A stretch of DNA of 64,000 nt from Kalaharituber pfeilii (GCA_015179045.1 WHUZ01000010.1:992001-1056000); one strand, 5' to 3'; shown: positions 23,899-36,785, counted from the stretch's first letter. Made by a program: numbers and translations. The notes: generated by a model not told the origin, from the sequence alone.

Positions 23899-25630
23899 AT
23901 GAGAGAAGCTGAAGGAGCGGTGGAACAGCAGGATAGAGATTTTGTTGTATTTGTTTTTGAAGTGAAATGAATGCTTGTAGCTAGATATTGTGAGGGTTGG
24001 TGTAATATACTACTTATTGTCTTGTATTATACCTAAAATTATTGCAAACTGTAAGCGCTACACCAAAGAGGGTGCTACTCTGCATTGGCCTGCAGAGGAC
24101 GCCAAATGCAAATCAGCTGCCAACTCGCTAGCAAGGCAAAAACTGATCCCGGATATTGTGCACTTACTCGTACTTGACAGACAAACCCCAGAGTATGAAG
24201 AGTACGAGTACATTTCCTTCACCTACAGGACAAATTCCGACAAGGTTGGAATAAATGGAATAATTGTGAGCAGGTATTTCTCCTTACTGAAGGCTTGAGA
24301 CAATCCAGCTACAACCTACTGTACCAAAAATTTGTCGGCCGCACAAATGGTTGTAGAACTGTTTTAAAATGGTTTAGTGCACTTAGTCTTGCGTATGTGT
24401 TTCGCCAGCATTGAAAGTTCACATAATAGTGGGCATGATGCATTTTGCACCTGGCGGCTGATGCCACTTAACTCTCGTATTGTAACTGCTACTGTTCAAA
24501 AGAGTGACGAGAACTCGTTGCATGATAGAAATCTGCACTCACAGCTAGTGAGTGTTAGTAAGGTAGTCATCAGAGACATAAGTTATGACAAGAGCTGTTG
24601 CGTTACGAGATGCTGTTACCAAAACAGCTTAGAAGCCACAACGTAATTGTCAGAGATCTGCTGCAATACAATGTGTGTCACATGGCAGGACATGGCTATG
24701 ATAACAAGTTGGTGATTGCATAGCTCACATTTTTAATTCTAAACCATTACTACTATAGACCCTAATTGAGGTAGAACAATAACAATATCATCACTTGACT
24801 GAACCTTTACTATATCAAATGCAGAGCAATGCACAATAATCATTGTGGAGTAAAGTATTAATACGGAGTAGGGGTACACCACCTTTGCTGCGCAGCTGCC
24901 TGGACCAGGAGTGTGATCAAGTATGTCATCTTACTAACTACTTAACTTAAGGATTATTAAAATAAGTAGAAACCATTGCCAATTACAGTCTCTCTCGGTG
25001 CTGCTGATGAACGTGCACATGAGATACTATGTACATAAATAAGTACATACATCAAGTACATACATATATCAAGTAAGTATTGGGTGCATACACATGGGTG
25101 TAACGTCGGCGGGGGTCTTGGGCGGAGGTCTTGCCAAGGGGTACGGTCAGCTTGGGTATCGGCGGCGGTTCGGCGGCTATCGGTCGAGAACTACGGCGGC
25201 TGCGGCGGTTCAGCGGCTAGGGGTCACGGACTATAGCAATGGCAGCGGCGGAGGAGTATGAGGAACCAGACGGGTCTATTGATCAACAAGACAACGGACA
25301 AGGAGAAGAAGAGCTATCTACAGAGGCGGACCTGGGGCCCTTATATGCTTGGGAATTGACATAGAAAAGGAATACAGGACTATAACAATATGAGAAAGAG
25401 AATCCGAAATGCAAGAGCGGCAATAGTAATGCTAATATTGGAAGGCATATCAATGAGCTGTCAGAGGGCTAATCAACCGGACCGGGACGGCTTGTCAGGC
25501 CTTTCCGAGTCGGCTATTAGTAAGGTCTCACCTTCCGGCTTGGCACGTCGGCTCGGCTTGACTTGTCGGCTGCGGAAAAGGACGATACTGATGCGTGCAT
25601 CGGTGGCTGTGACAATGGGATATAGTGCAT
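23899..25630. other. Intergenic DNA with weak coding hints
   Basis: A 102-codon frame at 23,990-24,298 has a plausible protein-like middle (RYTKEGATLHWPAEDAKC...) but no ATG near its start (it opens at GTG) and no domain I recognise. It may be a gene remnant. A GC-rich patch of GGCGGCGGTTCGGCGG-like words lies at 25,100-25,260. Nothing else is supported. Confidence 0.35.
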
Positions 25631-25896
25631 GTTGAGCATATTGAGTGCCCACATAGGATATAGGGCACGTTAAGCATATTGAGCGCCCACATGGGATATA
25701 GGGTATGTTGAGCATATTGAGTGCCCGCATAGGATATAGGGCACATTGAGCATATTGAGCGCCCACATAGGATATAGGGCACGTTGAGCATATTGAGCGC
25801 CCGCATGGGATATAGGGCACGTTGAGCATATTGAGAGCCCGCATGGGATATAGGGCACGTTGAGCATATTGAGCGCCCACATGGGATATAGGGCAT
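25631..25896. repeat. 38-bp minisatellite, 7 units
   Basis: Seven consecutive 38-base units follow the pattern GTTGAGCATATTGAGCGCCC then (A/G)CAT(A/G)GGATATAGGGCAC, with few substitutions. Because 38 is not a multiple of 3 and the unit lacks minus-strand stops, all three minus-strand frames stay open across it and create three spurious overlapping peptides. Related words (CATGTTGAG, ACCCAATAT) occur in the middle of the 16.2 kb palindrome and near 26,700. Confidence 0.9.
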
Positions 25897-28332
25897 GTTG
25901 AGCAATTCGATATTGTTATTGCATGACAGTATCAATTTCTATCATTACCTGTTCTCGTGCCCAGACTCTCTTGGCACGCTTAAATAGTTCGCGAAAGGAA
26001 AAGAGTCTGGTATGATACGAAACATCTCCGAAATGGGGGGCTCCCCAGCTCCAGGTACCAAGAGGGCCAGAGATGCTAGTGCATGTTCCGGAGATGCTAG
26101 TGTATTCCTTAGTGGCACTCGCATGATGCATACAAGTACTAGTAGAGATAGCTCAGTACGAGCACCTAATATTCTAATTCCTCTCTGAATTGCTTCAAAA
26201 ATACCGGAGATAGAAACTAAGGGCACTAGTTATTATTATATATGATAAAGATACTATAGTACACCATCTCCGAGGTCATTCTGGTTAATATAAGGCCAAG
26301 TTAAAAGGTAGACTTATCTAGGCTACTCAATGCATAAACCTCTGTATAGTAGAAGAACAGGAATAAAAGTATCTCCGAAGATTGTATCACATCAGGAATA
26401 ATGAAAATGTGTCCTGACATGTAGGCGTAGTGTCATGATAATTAATTGGATACATCCCATGTGTTTGTTCATTCTGACGTTCTTCTAACTAGTAGACCCA
26501 GTATCTAAATACCTTGCTGGGAAGGCCCGGCATCTGAACACCTCGCTAGTGAGGCCTGGGGTCCCTACTTTATATATAATTCCATATGCCATTATACTAC
26601 GTAACATTTAATCTTATATATCTGAATATCTGTAAAATGACAGATAATATTATTAATGTGGCAACTCACATACCATGTGGGATGTTTACATCAGATGCCA
26701 ATTTTATACCTCACATACATAATCCGAACAATATACTGAATATACCCAATACCTGATACACACAGTCAATTTACTTAAAAAATACTTTCAATACGCCCAT
26801 ATAGAGTATATTTCATGCATACACTCAATGCCAGTATGCTTGATATGCTCAATTGCATCAGCAGAAAAATTGTTTGCGTCCCAAGGCATTCTATATGTCA
26901 GATGTACCTAAGGTATGGGACGTCAACACCTATCATAGTGACAGAACCTCTTCGATGACAGGATCTGGATGCCACTCTGAGTCTTCAATAGGTAAGTATT
27001 TACTATGGCACCTGGCGTTTTCCCAATTGCGTCCTAACAATGGAAGGCTAGATATGTGTCTAGAAGTAGAGAGCAAAGGTCTGTATCCAGACACTGCATT
27101 TTAGCTCTAGCTTCCGGGTGTCAAGAGCAGTAATATGGCGCCCAGGCGTAGCAGTCAAATAGCTATGCACCCCGAGTGGCAAGTCTGCATCAGAACTGCT
27201 AGTGTTGTCTGATACATAGGACCCAAAAAATTTTCGTTCCTGATGCAGTAAGTGACTCACCTTCATAAAATTCAACTATGAGCTATGTTTCTCATGAGTA
27301 GAAAGAGACTCACAGCACCTCCCAATAAGTATTATGTCGGTAAAGGACATGATATGAAAGAAGATTGAGAAAGGCCAGAAGAAGCTAATAAAAAAGAAGG
27401 AAGTAGAGATGGAGGCTACTATTCTCAAAGCTACTAAGACAGTAGAAAAAAAGGTTTTGAATGCAGATAAGGCTGTTCGAGAAGCCGAATAGCAGAAAGC
27501 ACGAGATGTAGCACTTACTGCAGAACTTTCTATTTCAAAAAAAAACCTACACACCTCATCAAAAAAAGATACTAGTGACTGATCCAATAGAGAAGTCCTT
27601 AAAAGCAGAAAAGGAAGAGTCAATGGAGAATGTGCAGAGTAAGAATACTATAGCTATTATAGAGAATAATGCTAATATTACCTAAGACCTGCCTATAGAG
27701 AATATTATAACTGAAGAGAATTGGGAGGATAAGGAGGATGAAATACTAACATAATATCTTCGTCGGCTAGAACTTTATAATTTTATGGAGGTACATACCT
27801 ATGCAAAATCTATATTTCATCGTTAAGCTACTTAATGTATAAGAATATTGAGTACTGACATATTGATAGAACTTCTGGGAATTATTTATACTATCAATTA
27901 CTTGAATTAGATTAGAATAAAGATTTGAGGGAGAGGTAGAGGAGAGAAGTGTATTTCTACTGCCATTTGGGCCTTTATTTTTGAATATATTAATATAGTT
28001 TATATATTCGTCCTTTTTTTGGTATTTCATGTAATAGAGTGATGTTTGTTCTATCTCTGACAATTTAGCCTGTATTGATAACATATTTCCAGCGTCATGA
28101 AAGATGGGATGAGGGATTTGCATTCCCGGCACTTCCCGGTGGCCAAGCACTACCTACTATGATAAGTAAGCGACGGTAACACGCAACGCACAACGCGCAT
28201 CCAACACGTCGTCGCACGTTCCCATTTCATTGGTATGGCTATTGCAACAAAAAGGCTTAATTGAATCATACCTATCGGTCTCGATACTTCAGGCTTAGCT
28301 TCTTGATTTCGCAGTATCGGCTTGATGTTGTC
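25897..28332. other. Intergenic DNA with scattered repeat debris
   Basis: A segment at 25,952-26,002 (CTCGTGCCCAGACTCTCTTG...TTAAATAGTTCGCGAAAGG) recurs at 50,050-50,090. A Lys/Glu/Ala-rich coding remnant with stops lies at about 27,340-27,640 on the plus strand. Its composition resembles the C-terminal tail of the pogo transposase at 38.5 kb, so it may be transposase debris. No intact gene is seen. Confidence 0.4.
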
Positions 28333-31300
28333 ATGGTGCCTCCTCTTGCAACCGAGTTGCAGCGGGTAGCGACCGCTCCGTATGCTGTCTCCCTCAAGGT
28401 AAGTACCATTCATATGCTATTCACTCCAACAACCAATAGCATCTCTACAAATGGTCCGGTCACTGACGCTCCCCTCCAGACCCTCCACGACCTCCTCACA
28501 GCTCCCTCGCCCGCGGCCATCATATCATTCTCAATCACGGAGTCCATTCACCTATGGGCGACATCCCACGCATGCCTCCTCCCCTCTCTCGCCTGCTCCG
28601 TCGTCACCTCTCTCGAATTCTGTCCCTTCGCCCAGCGAGTCTTGGAAATCCTAGCCAAAGAACGAGGTATCCGTGATGCCATCCTTAAGCACAAACGCTC
28701 CTTCTTGGAGGGCGTGCTGAAGAGTGCCATGAGTACTGATAGGTATTTTTATAAAGTGCGCACCCCGGAACCAGGTTAAAAAGAGAATACAGCTAATCTA
28801 ACACAGCCATGGGTGATCTACATAGTATTCTCCCCTTACGCTCTCCTTCCTCCATCACCCGCTCCCACAAACCGTCCCCGTCCCTGCTCTCCTAGGCCCT
28901 TTCTTCCTCCGTTGCGTCGAATCTGCCACCACATCGCCAACCCCGGAGGCAATCCGGAACATCTACATCCTAGTCTCCTCCGGCTATGCCTACCTCTCCT
29001 CCTTCCTCACCAAAGAACAAAAATCTATGCTGCATGGCCGCCTCGGCAAATTCCTGCACGAGGCAGAGCAAGGCGTCGTTCTAGCTGCTCTTGCGACCCT
29101 CGCACACTTTCATCTTGAGGACGAGCGGGTTGGGGGTGCGAGAGGAGACGTCTCGAAAGAGCTGTTTTCAGGGAAGAATTCACAAAAATTGTTGAATTTG
29201 GTGTGTATCAATGTCATCACTGCCGCGAGCGGGAACGTGGGGGCAAATGAAGATTGGGAAGAACGTCTCGAGCAGGTGAGATATGCGAATGTCATTTTGG
29301 AGGCCGTGGCAGACGGGAGCAGGGAAGCGTATGTGAAGAGCTCGGGAGCGACAAAGGCGTTAGAGAACTTAATGAGAAAGATGGAGAAATTATTAGCGGA
29401 GGGAAAGACGAGGTTTTTGAGGGTGATTTTGAGGTTTTGTATTAAGTTATCACCGGGGAGGGCGATCCCTGGGTTGGTGGAATTTGTGGCTAAGATGTTA
29501 AGGAGGTCGCTCGATGATGAAGCGCAGGGAAGGGGGATGGTAATTTTGGAGGAGTCATTGGCGGAGCTTTTGCGAGTGAGTTCTTAGTTAATTCCCCACT
29601 AACCGTTTGCCAGTAATTTTCGTGCATTTGCGGTTTGTTTTTTCTAACAGGATGTAAACCAACAGAAGAGTTATCCAGACCTAACTGTTCACGAAATTAT
29701 CAAAGCTGCTATTACAATCTCCTCTATGCCACTTCCTTTGGAATCCACTTCATTCTGCCGACTTGAAGATCAAATCTCCTTCTTAAATGCTCTCACCATA
29801 AGGATTCCGTTCTCAGCCGACTTACGAAAGGCCATCTTGTCGTGCTTGCATACCAATGATCTTGCCGTCCCAATAAAAACATTCATCAACCAAAGTCTAC
29901 AATCAATCCGAGGCTCGCGGGCACAAGATTGTATCCAGATTGACGTCTGCCCAGTCATTCTGTTCAATAAACAAAAGGAGCTCGCGTCCGTAATCTGTGT
30001 CATGGTGCTTACGGCAGAAATGCACTCGACAGTTGACGATATTGAGCGACTTCAGCCGAAAACTGCCACGCAGTTCTTGGAGCTACATGGCAAACTCAGC
30101 GCTGCATTGGTAGATAGCCGTTGTTCAGTAGAATCCAACTCCTCTTCTCATCAAGGCGGATCAGCACCGTTGACGATCCTGGAAGCGACGGCTACTCCGG
30201 GGATGAGAATGAGTTCTCAACACTGGCGAGACCGGTTGCTGAACGAATTGTGCCAGGACGCACATAGGCAGCATGCTGGCATCATCTCGGCCGTTGGGGA
30301 GATATGTCGAGATCTGGAACGGAGATGCGAGGATATTGAGAAGCCGTTGAAGGATGAGCAAGCACGTTCTCAAGCATTACAAAAGGAGATTGAGGATGCT
30401 CAGGGTAAACATCGCATGCTTGAGGAGCTGCTGGAGAGGAAGCAAAGTCAAATAGAAGAAATGGAGCATGAGAAGGAAACATTGGAGGCACAGCTTGATG
30501 CCGCACTTGAAAAGGTGCACGAAAGCGAGGAGAAGATTGGGACGTTAAGAAAAGATGTGGAAGATGAGAGGAAGGGGAGGAAAGATGATTGGAAGCTTGC
30601 TGCCATAGAGAGGGATAGAGTTGCTGGTGAGCACCTGGGAGCAATGGCAGAAAGCCAGACCAGGATCGATGAGCTCGAGGGAAGTGTAAGTAAGTTGACT
30701 GAGATAGCAGAAGGCTTAAGAGTGGAATTGGACAACGAAAAACGAGAGAAAGGCCATTTGGCTGCGGAATTGGAGAATAAGATCCGGGAGCTTGAAGAGA
30801 AGCAGAAGGAGGTTGGACAACGAAACGAAGAGTTGGAGGAACTCGGTAAAGGCATCGAAGAGAAACTCATCCTGATTCAGGAGAAGGATGCCTTCATTGG
30901 TAGCATGACAGCTAAGATCACAGGTCTAGAGAAAGCAATTGATGAGAGCAAAGAAACTATAGCCGCTCGGGACAGCGTCATTGCTGAAAAGCAGACTGTG
31001 GTGGAGCAGATGGGAGGAGAAGTCAAGAGGCTTGAGGACGCCGCATTGGCCAAGGACAGAGACATTCACGAGCTCAATCAGCGTCTGGTGAGGCTTGATG
31101 AGGCCGTTGCCGAGTTCAGGGCGAAGACAGAGCAGTTACGGCTAGAGATTGAGCAAACGAAGGCGAGTTCCCGACTGCAAGTGGAGCATCTGCAAAAAGA
31201 CCATACGAATACGGTATGTCACAATCCCGCTCTCGTATATTCACTGCTAATCCATGGAATGACAGGTAAACGGGCTAAAGAACGCCCATGAGAAAGAACT

Positions 31301-32207
31301 CCTAACTGTTCAAGCACAACTACAGAAGACCAAACATGACTGGATCAGTGACCGGGAGTCATTGTATGGCGAGATTCGAGGGTGGGAAAAGAAAGTATGA
31401 TTGATAGCGTCCTTCCCCGTCGACAAACATATTACGCAGGGCACTAAACTTTTACTTTCACAGTTTGAGAAATATCAAGCCATCCAGGAGAGAAAGGCCA
31501 AAGAATTTTCAGACGCGCAGGAGCTGGCAAGAAAGCTTATGGCTACGATGGGAGCCGTGAACTACAATGAACTAATACCCACAGGCTCACCAGCTCGTCC
31601 AGCTAGGGAATCAATCCCAGTACCCGCTTCTCTTAGAACACCGACAAGGAAGTCTGCTCGGAGGAGAAGGGCAGATGCCCTAGAAGAACATCAACCTGAG
31701 AACGATATGAACCCTAACTCACCGTCGAGCCCAGTAATAGAGCCATCCGCAAAACGTACGAGAACAAAGCTCCACTCCGTCAAGGCTACAAACACTGCTC
31801 CGATACTTGAGAATAAGCAGAGTACCACTGGCTTCAAAACCGTCAAGAGCAGTGTTTTCCACACGAAGGCGGTAGGGAGTAACTACAATAAGGAGAATAT
31901 GACACCCAGAGCAGGAAAAGCTAGTAAGTTTGCTGACGTACGTGATGAAGGCTCCGAGTTAAATACGCGAGTCCCCGACGATGTAGAGGACAGCAATGAC
32001 AATGGGGTGGAAGCTGGCGATGGTAGCGAGGCTGGCGATACGATTACCTCCTCCTCCTCCTATGGGGAAACGGTGATTTTCACCAGCACCCCCAAAATAT
32101 TAGCGGGGAATATCAATGCCGGGGTTGCAGCAGCACACCCAGAGTCTGTTGATAGCAGTATGGAGGGCCAACACTATGAGCCCGACGACACAACGGGGGG
32201 GTTCTAG
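28333..32207 (+). CDS. Large coiled-coil protein with helical N-terminal domain, unrecognised
   Basis: Spliced gene of about 1,150-1,190 residues. Exon 1 is 28,333-28,398; intron 1 is 28,399-28,479 (GTAAGT...CTCCAG). Exon 2 ends between 28,742 and 28,774, exon 3 starts at 28,826 or 28,896 and ends at 29,575. Exons 4-6 are 29,651-31,213, 31,266-31,394 and 31,464-32,207. The exact second intron is unresolved because each simple choice meets a frame problem or a weak site. The first ~550 residues look all-helical, with leucine-rich segments such as GPFFLRCVES and SSGYAYLSSFLTKEQK, possibly armadillo-like. From about 30,260 to 31,500 the protein is a long charged coiled coil of Glu/Lys/Leu heptads. 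The C-terminal 200 residues are disordered and basic/acidic, with KSARRRR and PSAKRTRTK nuclear-localisation-like clusters. A structural or tethering role is inference. The family was not recognised. Confidence 0.75.
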
Positions 32208-34111
32208 TGCAAGTTGTTATTTTCATTCCTCGAGAAGAGTCTTATACCCTATGAAGCCATCAATATGAGGTGTTATTTCGAATCGGGCGATCTGTTGATA
32301 ATTTCTGAACCCGACCTCAAGACTGAGGGCATCATGCTGTGTTCAATTTAAAACATACCGGTTTTCCTGCTCCTCTAATGCTAGGTCTCGTGGGTTGCGG
32401 TCATATCAAATCTGCATTGATAGATAGTGCGCACTGCATCGTGCTTGCCTACAATGCTCATTCATACTTCTTACGGCTTAGTCTGCTTCTTGAGGCGGAT
32501 GAGGTGAGAAAGCATCGGAATGGGCATGGCCTGGATGCTAGCCCGGCTTGGCACACGCCAGAGGCCTAGCTGCAAGCTGCAAGGCCCCCAGGCCACGCAT
32601 GTTCATCCACACTATTGGAGACCTTGCTCCAGAGCTTCCCGACCCCTGCTGTACCCCTGCTAGTTAATGAAGTGTGGCGCAGCGGAAGCTCTGAAGCTCG
32701 ATTAAAGCTCTACAATTTTAACCTCAAATATCTCCGCATCCACGATAGCTATGGCAAAGTAGAAGATATCATGAGAATTCCAGAAGCCCAAATAATTAAC
32801 TTCTGGGTTTGGAGCAGGAAACTGGGTGTGTAGCTGCTCCTGTTGGAGCTGATATTACAGGTGCAAAGTTGAGCCCATCATCAGTAACCAGTACCTCCCC
32901 TTCCTGGCGTCGCTTGCAAACCTGAAGATCCAGAGCTTATGCGAAAGGTCTTTTGGCACTCGAGAGCTTACAAGAGACTACTCCTCCTCATCCTAAACAC
33001 ATGTTAATCTATCATGTACTGTTGGAAAAGCCACAAAAAGCACAGCGCCATCACAGAAAAAAAAAATTATTGGATCGCTTAATGTCACTGCCAGCAATCA
33101 TCCCTTCTTATAGCATAGTTCCATTTCGGCTTAGGCAACTGCGTTCCATTAGCTCCTCGCTACAACCACGTGTGTGCCATACCTTGGCAGCAACCACTCC
33201 AGACGATGGTACGGCATAGTGACTTAGAAGCATGATGAGTATGTATTCATACGTCATGAAGTATAGCAAGCGTGGTGGCAGCATAGCATGATAAGTATGT
33301 GTAGCATGCTGAGGAGCGGGAGTAGATCAATGCAGGGGGAGCTAGGGGGGAAGGTATGGGAGTAGGAGCGTGGTGGAGGGCCTTCGGTCGGGAGGCCAGT
33401 TACTGCTTGTCTATTATGTATCATACTGTTGGAAAAGCCACAAAAAGCGCAGCACCGTCATCAGGAAAAAAATCATCATTGGCTCGCTTAATCTCTCCGC
33501 AGTCACCACCACGCTATGATAAAACCCCCATTACGCCGGCCCCCCTCCTCACAATGTATCGACCCTTGAGCAAAGCGAGTGGGGTCCTCTCTCAAGTACC
33601 TCTGTCTATGATACAGCCTGATGGAGCCCCAGTGGTGGAGATGTATGGGAGTAGGTCGTGGCCATATTATCTGGATTTTGGAGGAGGCACAAAAAACGGA
33701 CCCGGCGGAGAGCGGGATACTAAAAGGTTCAAGGAGAATGCACTGTTCTCGTAGCAAAATGCGCTGCTGGAGACGGTATGCGTTTGAATGCCAAGGTTGC
33801 GGACTGTAATATGGCGCCCGTCCAATCACTGTCTATGTTCGGTCCCGCATCCCACTGCTACTTACTTGTACCAGTTTGCCTAGTGAGGAGTGCCTTGCAT
33901 TAACGTCATGTGATGACTTGCCAAGATATATTCAAATGTTCATTTGCTGCAGACATGCATACTGCATTGGCGTACATATGCATATTCCCAGGAGGCCCGA
34001 CCGTATCATTGCACCACGTGATAGAGTCTTGTGCCGGAGCAGCCAAGATAATTATTAGCACAGGCTTACTAGAGTCTGGAACCGAGTTTCCCAATAGGTA
34101 GACATTCTAGA
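32208..34111. other. Intergenic DNA with direct repeats
   Basis: Two 90-base direct copies start at 33,003 and 33,420 (CATACTGTTGGAAAAGCCAC, then CAAAAAGC). A segment at 33,240-33,415 (CATGAAGTATAGCAAGCG... to GGTCGGGAGGCCAGTTACT) is repeated at about 55,087-55,340. No intact gene. Short frames here are not supported. Confidence 0.5.
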
Positions 34112-34190
34112 CATCCCGCCTCCATCTCTTGTGTTCAACCTCTCACCCTTCGCCCCCATCTCTTCTGTTCTTAGCACTCATCCCCCCCTA
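34112..34190 (+). repeat. Orphan copy of the CRN-gene upstream region
   Basis: About 80 bases, including TCCATCTCTTGTGTTCAACC and TTCGCCCCCATCTCTTCT, match the leader upstream of the CRN gene at 53,091 (52,790-52,860). The match stops at about 34,190, where a TAGGCGGATTTTGCAA terminus of the MITE family begins. No CRN coding sequence follows. It is either a remnant of a lost third CRN gene or a mobilised promoter piece. Confidence 0.7.
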
Positions 34191-34206
34191 CTAGTAGGCG
34201 GATTTT

Positions 34207-34640
34207 GCAATGTTCCGGGTAAAGTCATTCGGTTAACTTCAAAAATAGCATTAGAGATGATACTTCAACCAAGAAATATGCTTGATTTTGCAGCGCTTTT
34301 GAGGCTACTTTTGCGGCTATTTTTCTGCATTCCACCACATCTCTGCTGAGAATCTTATCCTCTCCCAAAGCTTTCCTTTTTTGCCCAGAATGATGCTCTG
34401 CTTTATTCTTAACACATCAATGGGGCCAAATGAATTTTGTTCTTGCTCTTTTAATCAAGTGTGCAAAGCTTCAGAGGATGATGAAGATTGGCTCAATGGA
34501 GTAACCATTCGTGGTCACCCATGTGGACAGTTTGGAGGAATAAGAGTCTCGGATGATTGAGAAGGGTCTTGAGATGACATACTAGCTTTTCCAAGTGATA
34601 AAACAAGCCTGGTGTTGAGAATAAAATTTTTTCGAATATT
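34207..34640. repeat. 430-bp direct repeat, left copy
   Basis: From GCAATGTTCCGGGTAAAGTC to GGTGTTGAGAATAAAATTTT this copy matches 36,215-36,652 with very few differences. It contains a coding-like block (DEDWLNGVTIRGHPCGQFGG) interrupted by stops, so it may be a duplicated gene fragment. The copies do not begin with TG and end with CA, so they are not standard LTRs. Confidence 0.8.
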
Positions 34641-34754
34641 GAGGAACTCGGTGCTGATATTATTATATTTCCGATATCACCGCCATCTGTAGCTCCATCT
34701 CTATCACTGTAGTCTTGCTACTGGATATTTCTGGTAAGGCTACTGAAGCTAACA

Positions 34755-34790
<36 letters not shown>

Positions 34791-35229
34791 ATGCACTAGA
34801 AGAGGACATGGAGGCGCAATGTAATTCTGCACTCATGAATGGGATATAAGATATGAAGTCATACTTTATGTCTAGTGTGGGTGAGCATCCTGAAGCTATG
34901 ACGCAAAATGATGAGTGGAATTCACAGTTACATAACTTTTACGTCAAAATGGAAGGATTGGATTTGTAGTTAGAATGGGTCTTGCAAATATAAAAATGGA
35001 TGGATACTGTATTCTGTGGGGAATAGTCAGAGCTACTAGGATTTTACAGTCGCGACAGCGGCGCGCGGACTGAGCAAGAGCTAAGCGACATTCTAGCAGT
35101 TATCGCCCAAGTACGTGAACAGGAGTGTGCGACGCGGTCCCAGTGGAGCGACATTCCAAAGCGGTTGTCGCCCCAGAGCGACGGGGTCGCGCGACAGCCT
35201 AAGGGTGGAGCGACGGGTCGCGCGACATG
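34641..35229. other. Spacer with GAT microsatellite and coding remnant
   Basis: A perfect (GAT)10 tract lies at 34,757-34,786. Around it an acidic protein-like stretch with stops (Asp run, then DALEEDMEAQCNSALMNG) continues to about 34,990, suggesting a dead gene. The rest (35,040-35,230) is GC-rich with many GCGACA and GTCGCGCGAC words. Confidence 0.45.
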
Positions 35230-35795
35230 TCACTATAGTCACTGTCGCTGTAGCTCCCCTGCTGTCGCTGTAGCTCCCCTGCTGTCGCTGTAGCTCTCCC
35301 GCTGTCGCTATAGTCCTGTCGCTGTAGCTCTCCTGTCACTGTCGCTGTAACTCTCCCGCTGTCGCTGTAGCTCTCCTGCTGTTGCTATAGCTCTCTCGCT
35401 GTCGTTATAGTCCTGTGGCTGTCGCTGTGTCGCTGTCGCTATAGTCCTGTCACTATAGCCCTGTCGCTGTCCCTGTAGCTCTCCCAACTTCGCTATAGCT
35501 CTGTCGCTGTTGCTATAGCTCTCCCGCCGTCGCTGTAGGTCTCCTGCTGTCCCTATAGCTCTCTCACTGTCGCTATAGTCCTGTGGCTGTCGCTATAAGT
35601 CCTGTGGCTGTCGCTATAGTCCTGTTGCTGTCACTATAGCCGCTATAGCACTTCTGCTGTCGCTATAGCCCTCCTGCGGTCGCTGTAGCTCTTCTGCTGT
35701 TACTATAGCCCGCTGCTGTCGCTATAGCACTCCCACCGTTACTGTAGTCACTGTTGCTGTAGTCCTCTGCCGCTGTAGTCCTACTACTATCACTG
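35230..35795. repeat. Minisatellite of 18-21-bp CTGTCGCTATAG units
   Basis: About 30 imperfect units built from CTGTCGCTATAGCTCTCCTG and shorter variants follow one another for about 560 bases. Unit length varies between roughly 12 and 21 bases. It lies inside the 1.6-kb spacer between the two 430-bp direct repeats and encodes nothing credible. Confidence 0.85.
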
Positions 35796-36214
35796 TAACT
35801 TGTCGCCTATTAGTTATCCTCCTTTCGCTCCAATCTTTTGTACTTATTTGACTTCCAATCTTATAGTAATTAGTATCCTAATGAAAGTCGTTAAGACTAA
35901 GTATCTCTCCACTGGCATCCTACCCTCCTTACTACTGCTCTCATTATCATCGCTCCTCTCATCATTATTGCTCCTATTCCAGTATGCAGCCATGCATACG
36001 TTCATCGATGCATCAAAATCTTGGCGTGAAAGTCGCCGACAATTTCAGGTCGCAGCGCCTAGCGACGCCAAATTTTGTATGGGCAGAAAATTACTAGTAA
36101 AGTCGCGCACATTTTATTCCAGACGTTCTCCCACGAAGCAACCGCGTAGTGTGGAGTAGCTTAGTCAGCCACTAAGCGGTAGTCTGGTTCGAGACTGATC
36201 CCCCCTACTAGGAG
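35796..36214. other. Spacer between minisatellite and right direct repeat
   Basis: A 119-codon frame at 35,800-36,159 begins at a non-ATG codon and is partly minisatellite-derived. Words such as GTCGC and TAGCGACG relate it to the GC-rich side of the minisatellite. No gene supported. Confidence 0.4.
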
Positions 36215-36652
36215 GCAATGTTCCGGGTAAAGTCATTCGGTTAACTTCAAAAATAGCATTAGTAATGATACTTCAACCAAGAAATATGCTTGATTTTGCA
36301 GCGCTTTTGAGGCTACTTTTGCGGCTATTTTTCTGCATTGCACCACATCTCTGCTGAGAATCTTATCCTCCCGCAAAGCTTTCCTTTTTTGCCCAGAATG
36401 ATGCTCTGCTTTTTTCTTAACACATCAATGGGGCCAAATGAATTTTTTTTCTTGCTCTTTTAATCAAGTGTGCAAAGCTTCAGAGGATGATGAAGATTGG
36501 CTCAATGGAGTAACCATTCGTGGTCACCCATGTGGACAGTTTGGAGGAATAAGAGTCTCGGATGATTGAGAAGGGTCTTGAGATGACATACTAGCTTTTC
36601 CAAGTGATACATAAAACAAGCCTGGTGTTGAGAATAAAATTTTCTCGGATGA
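36215..36652. repeat. 430-bp direct repeat, right copy
   Basis: Near-identical to 34,207-34,640. It differs by a 4-base insertion in GATACATAAAAC and scattered single bases. It ends about ten bases before the left terminus of the pogo-type element at 36,664. Confidence 0.8.
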
Positions 36653-36785
36653 GGAAGTTACTATACCAAACCGGACAATGATCGACCATTGCATAATAAT
36701 TGACATTCCTTAGCCAATTTTCAAACGCATTCCCCACCCTGTTTTGACTTTCTATACCTGCCAACCACCTAATTAACTACCCGCG

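Noticed and set aside
25473..25935. Overlapping minus-strand frames of up to 135 codons (repeated PYIPCGRSICSTCPIS)
   Set aside because: They come from a 38-bp minisatellite open in all three frames, so there is no single coding frame.
34207..36652. LTR retrotransposon with 430-bp LTRs
   Set aside because: The repeats lack TG...CA ends and a 5-base duplication, and the interior has no gag-pol or primer-binding site.
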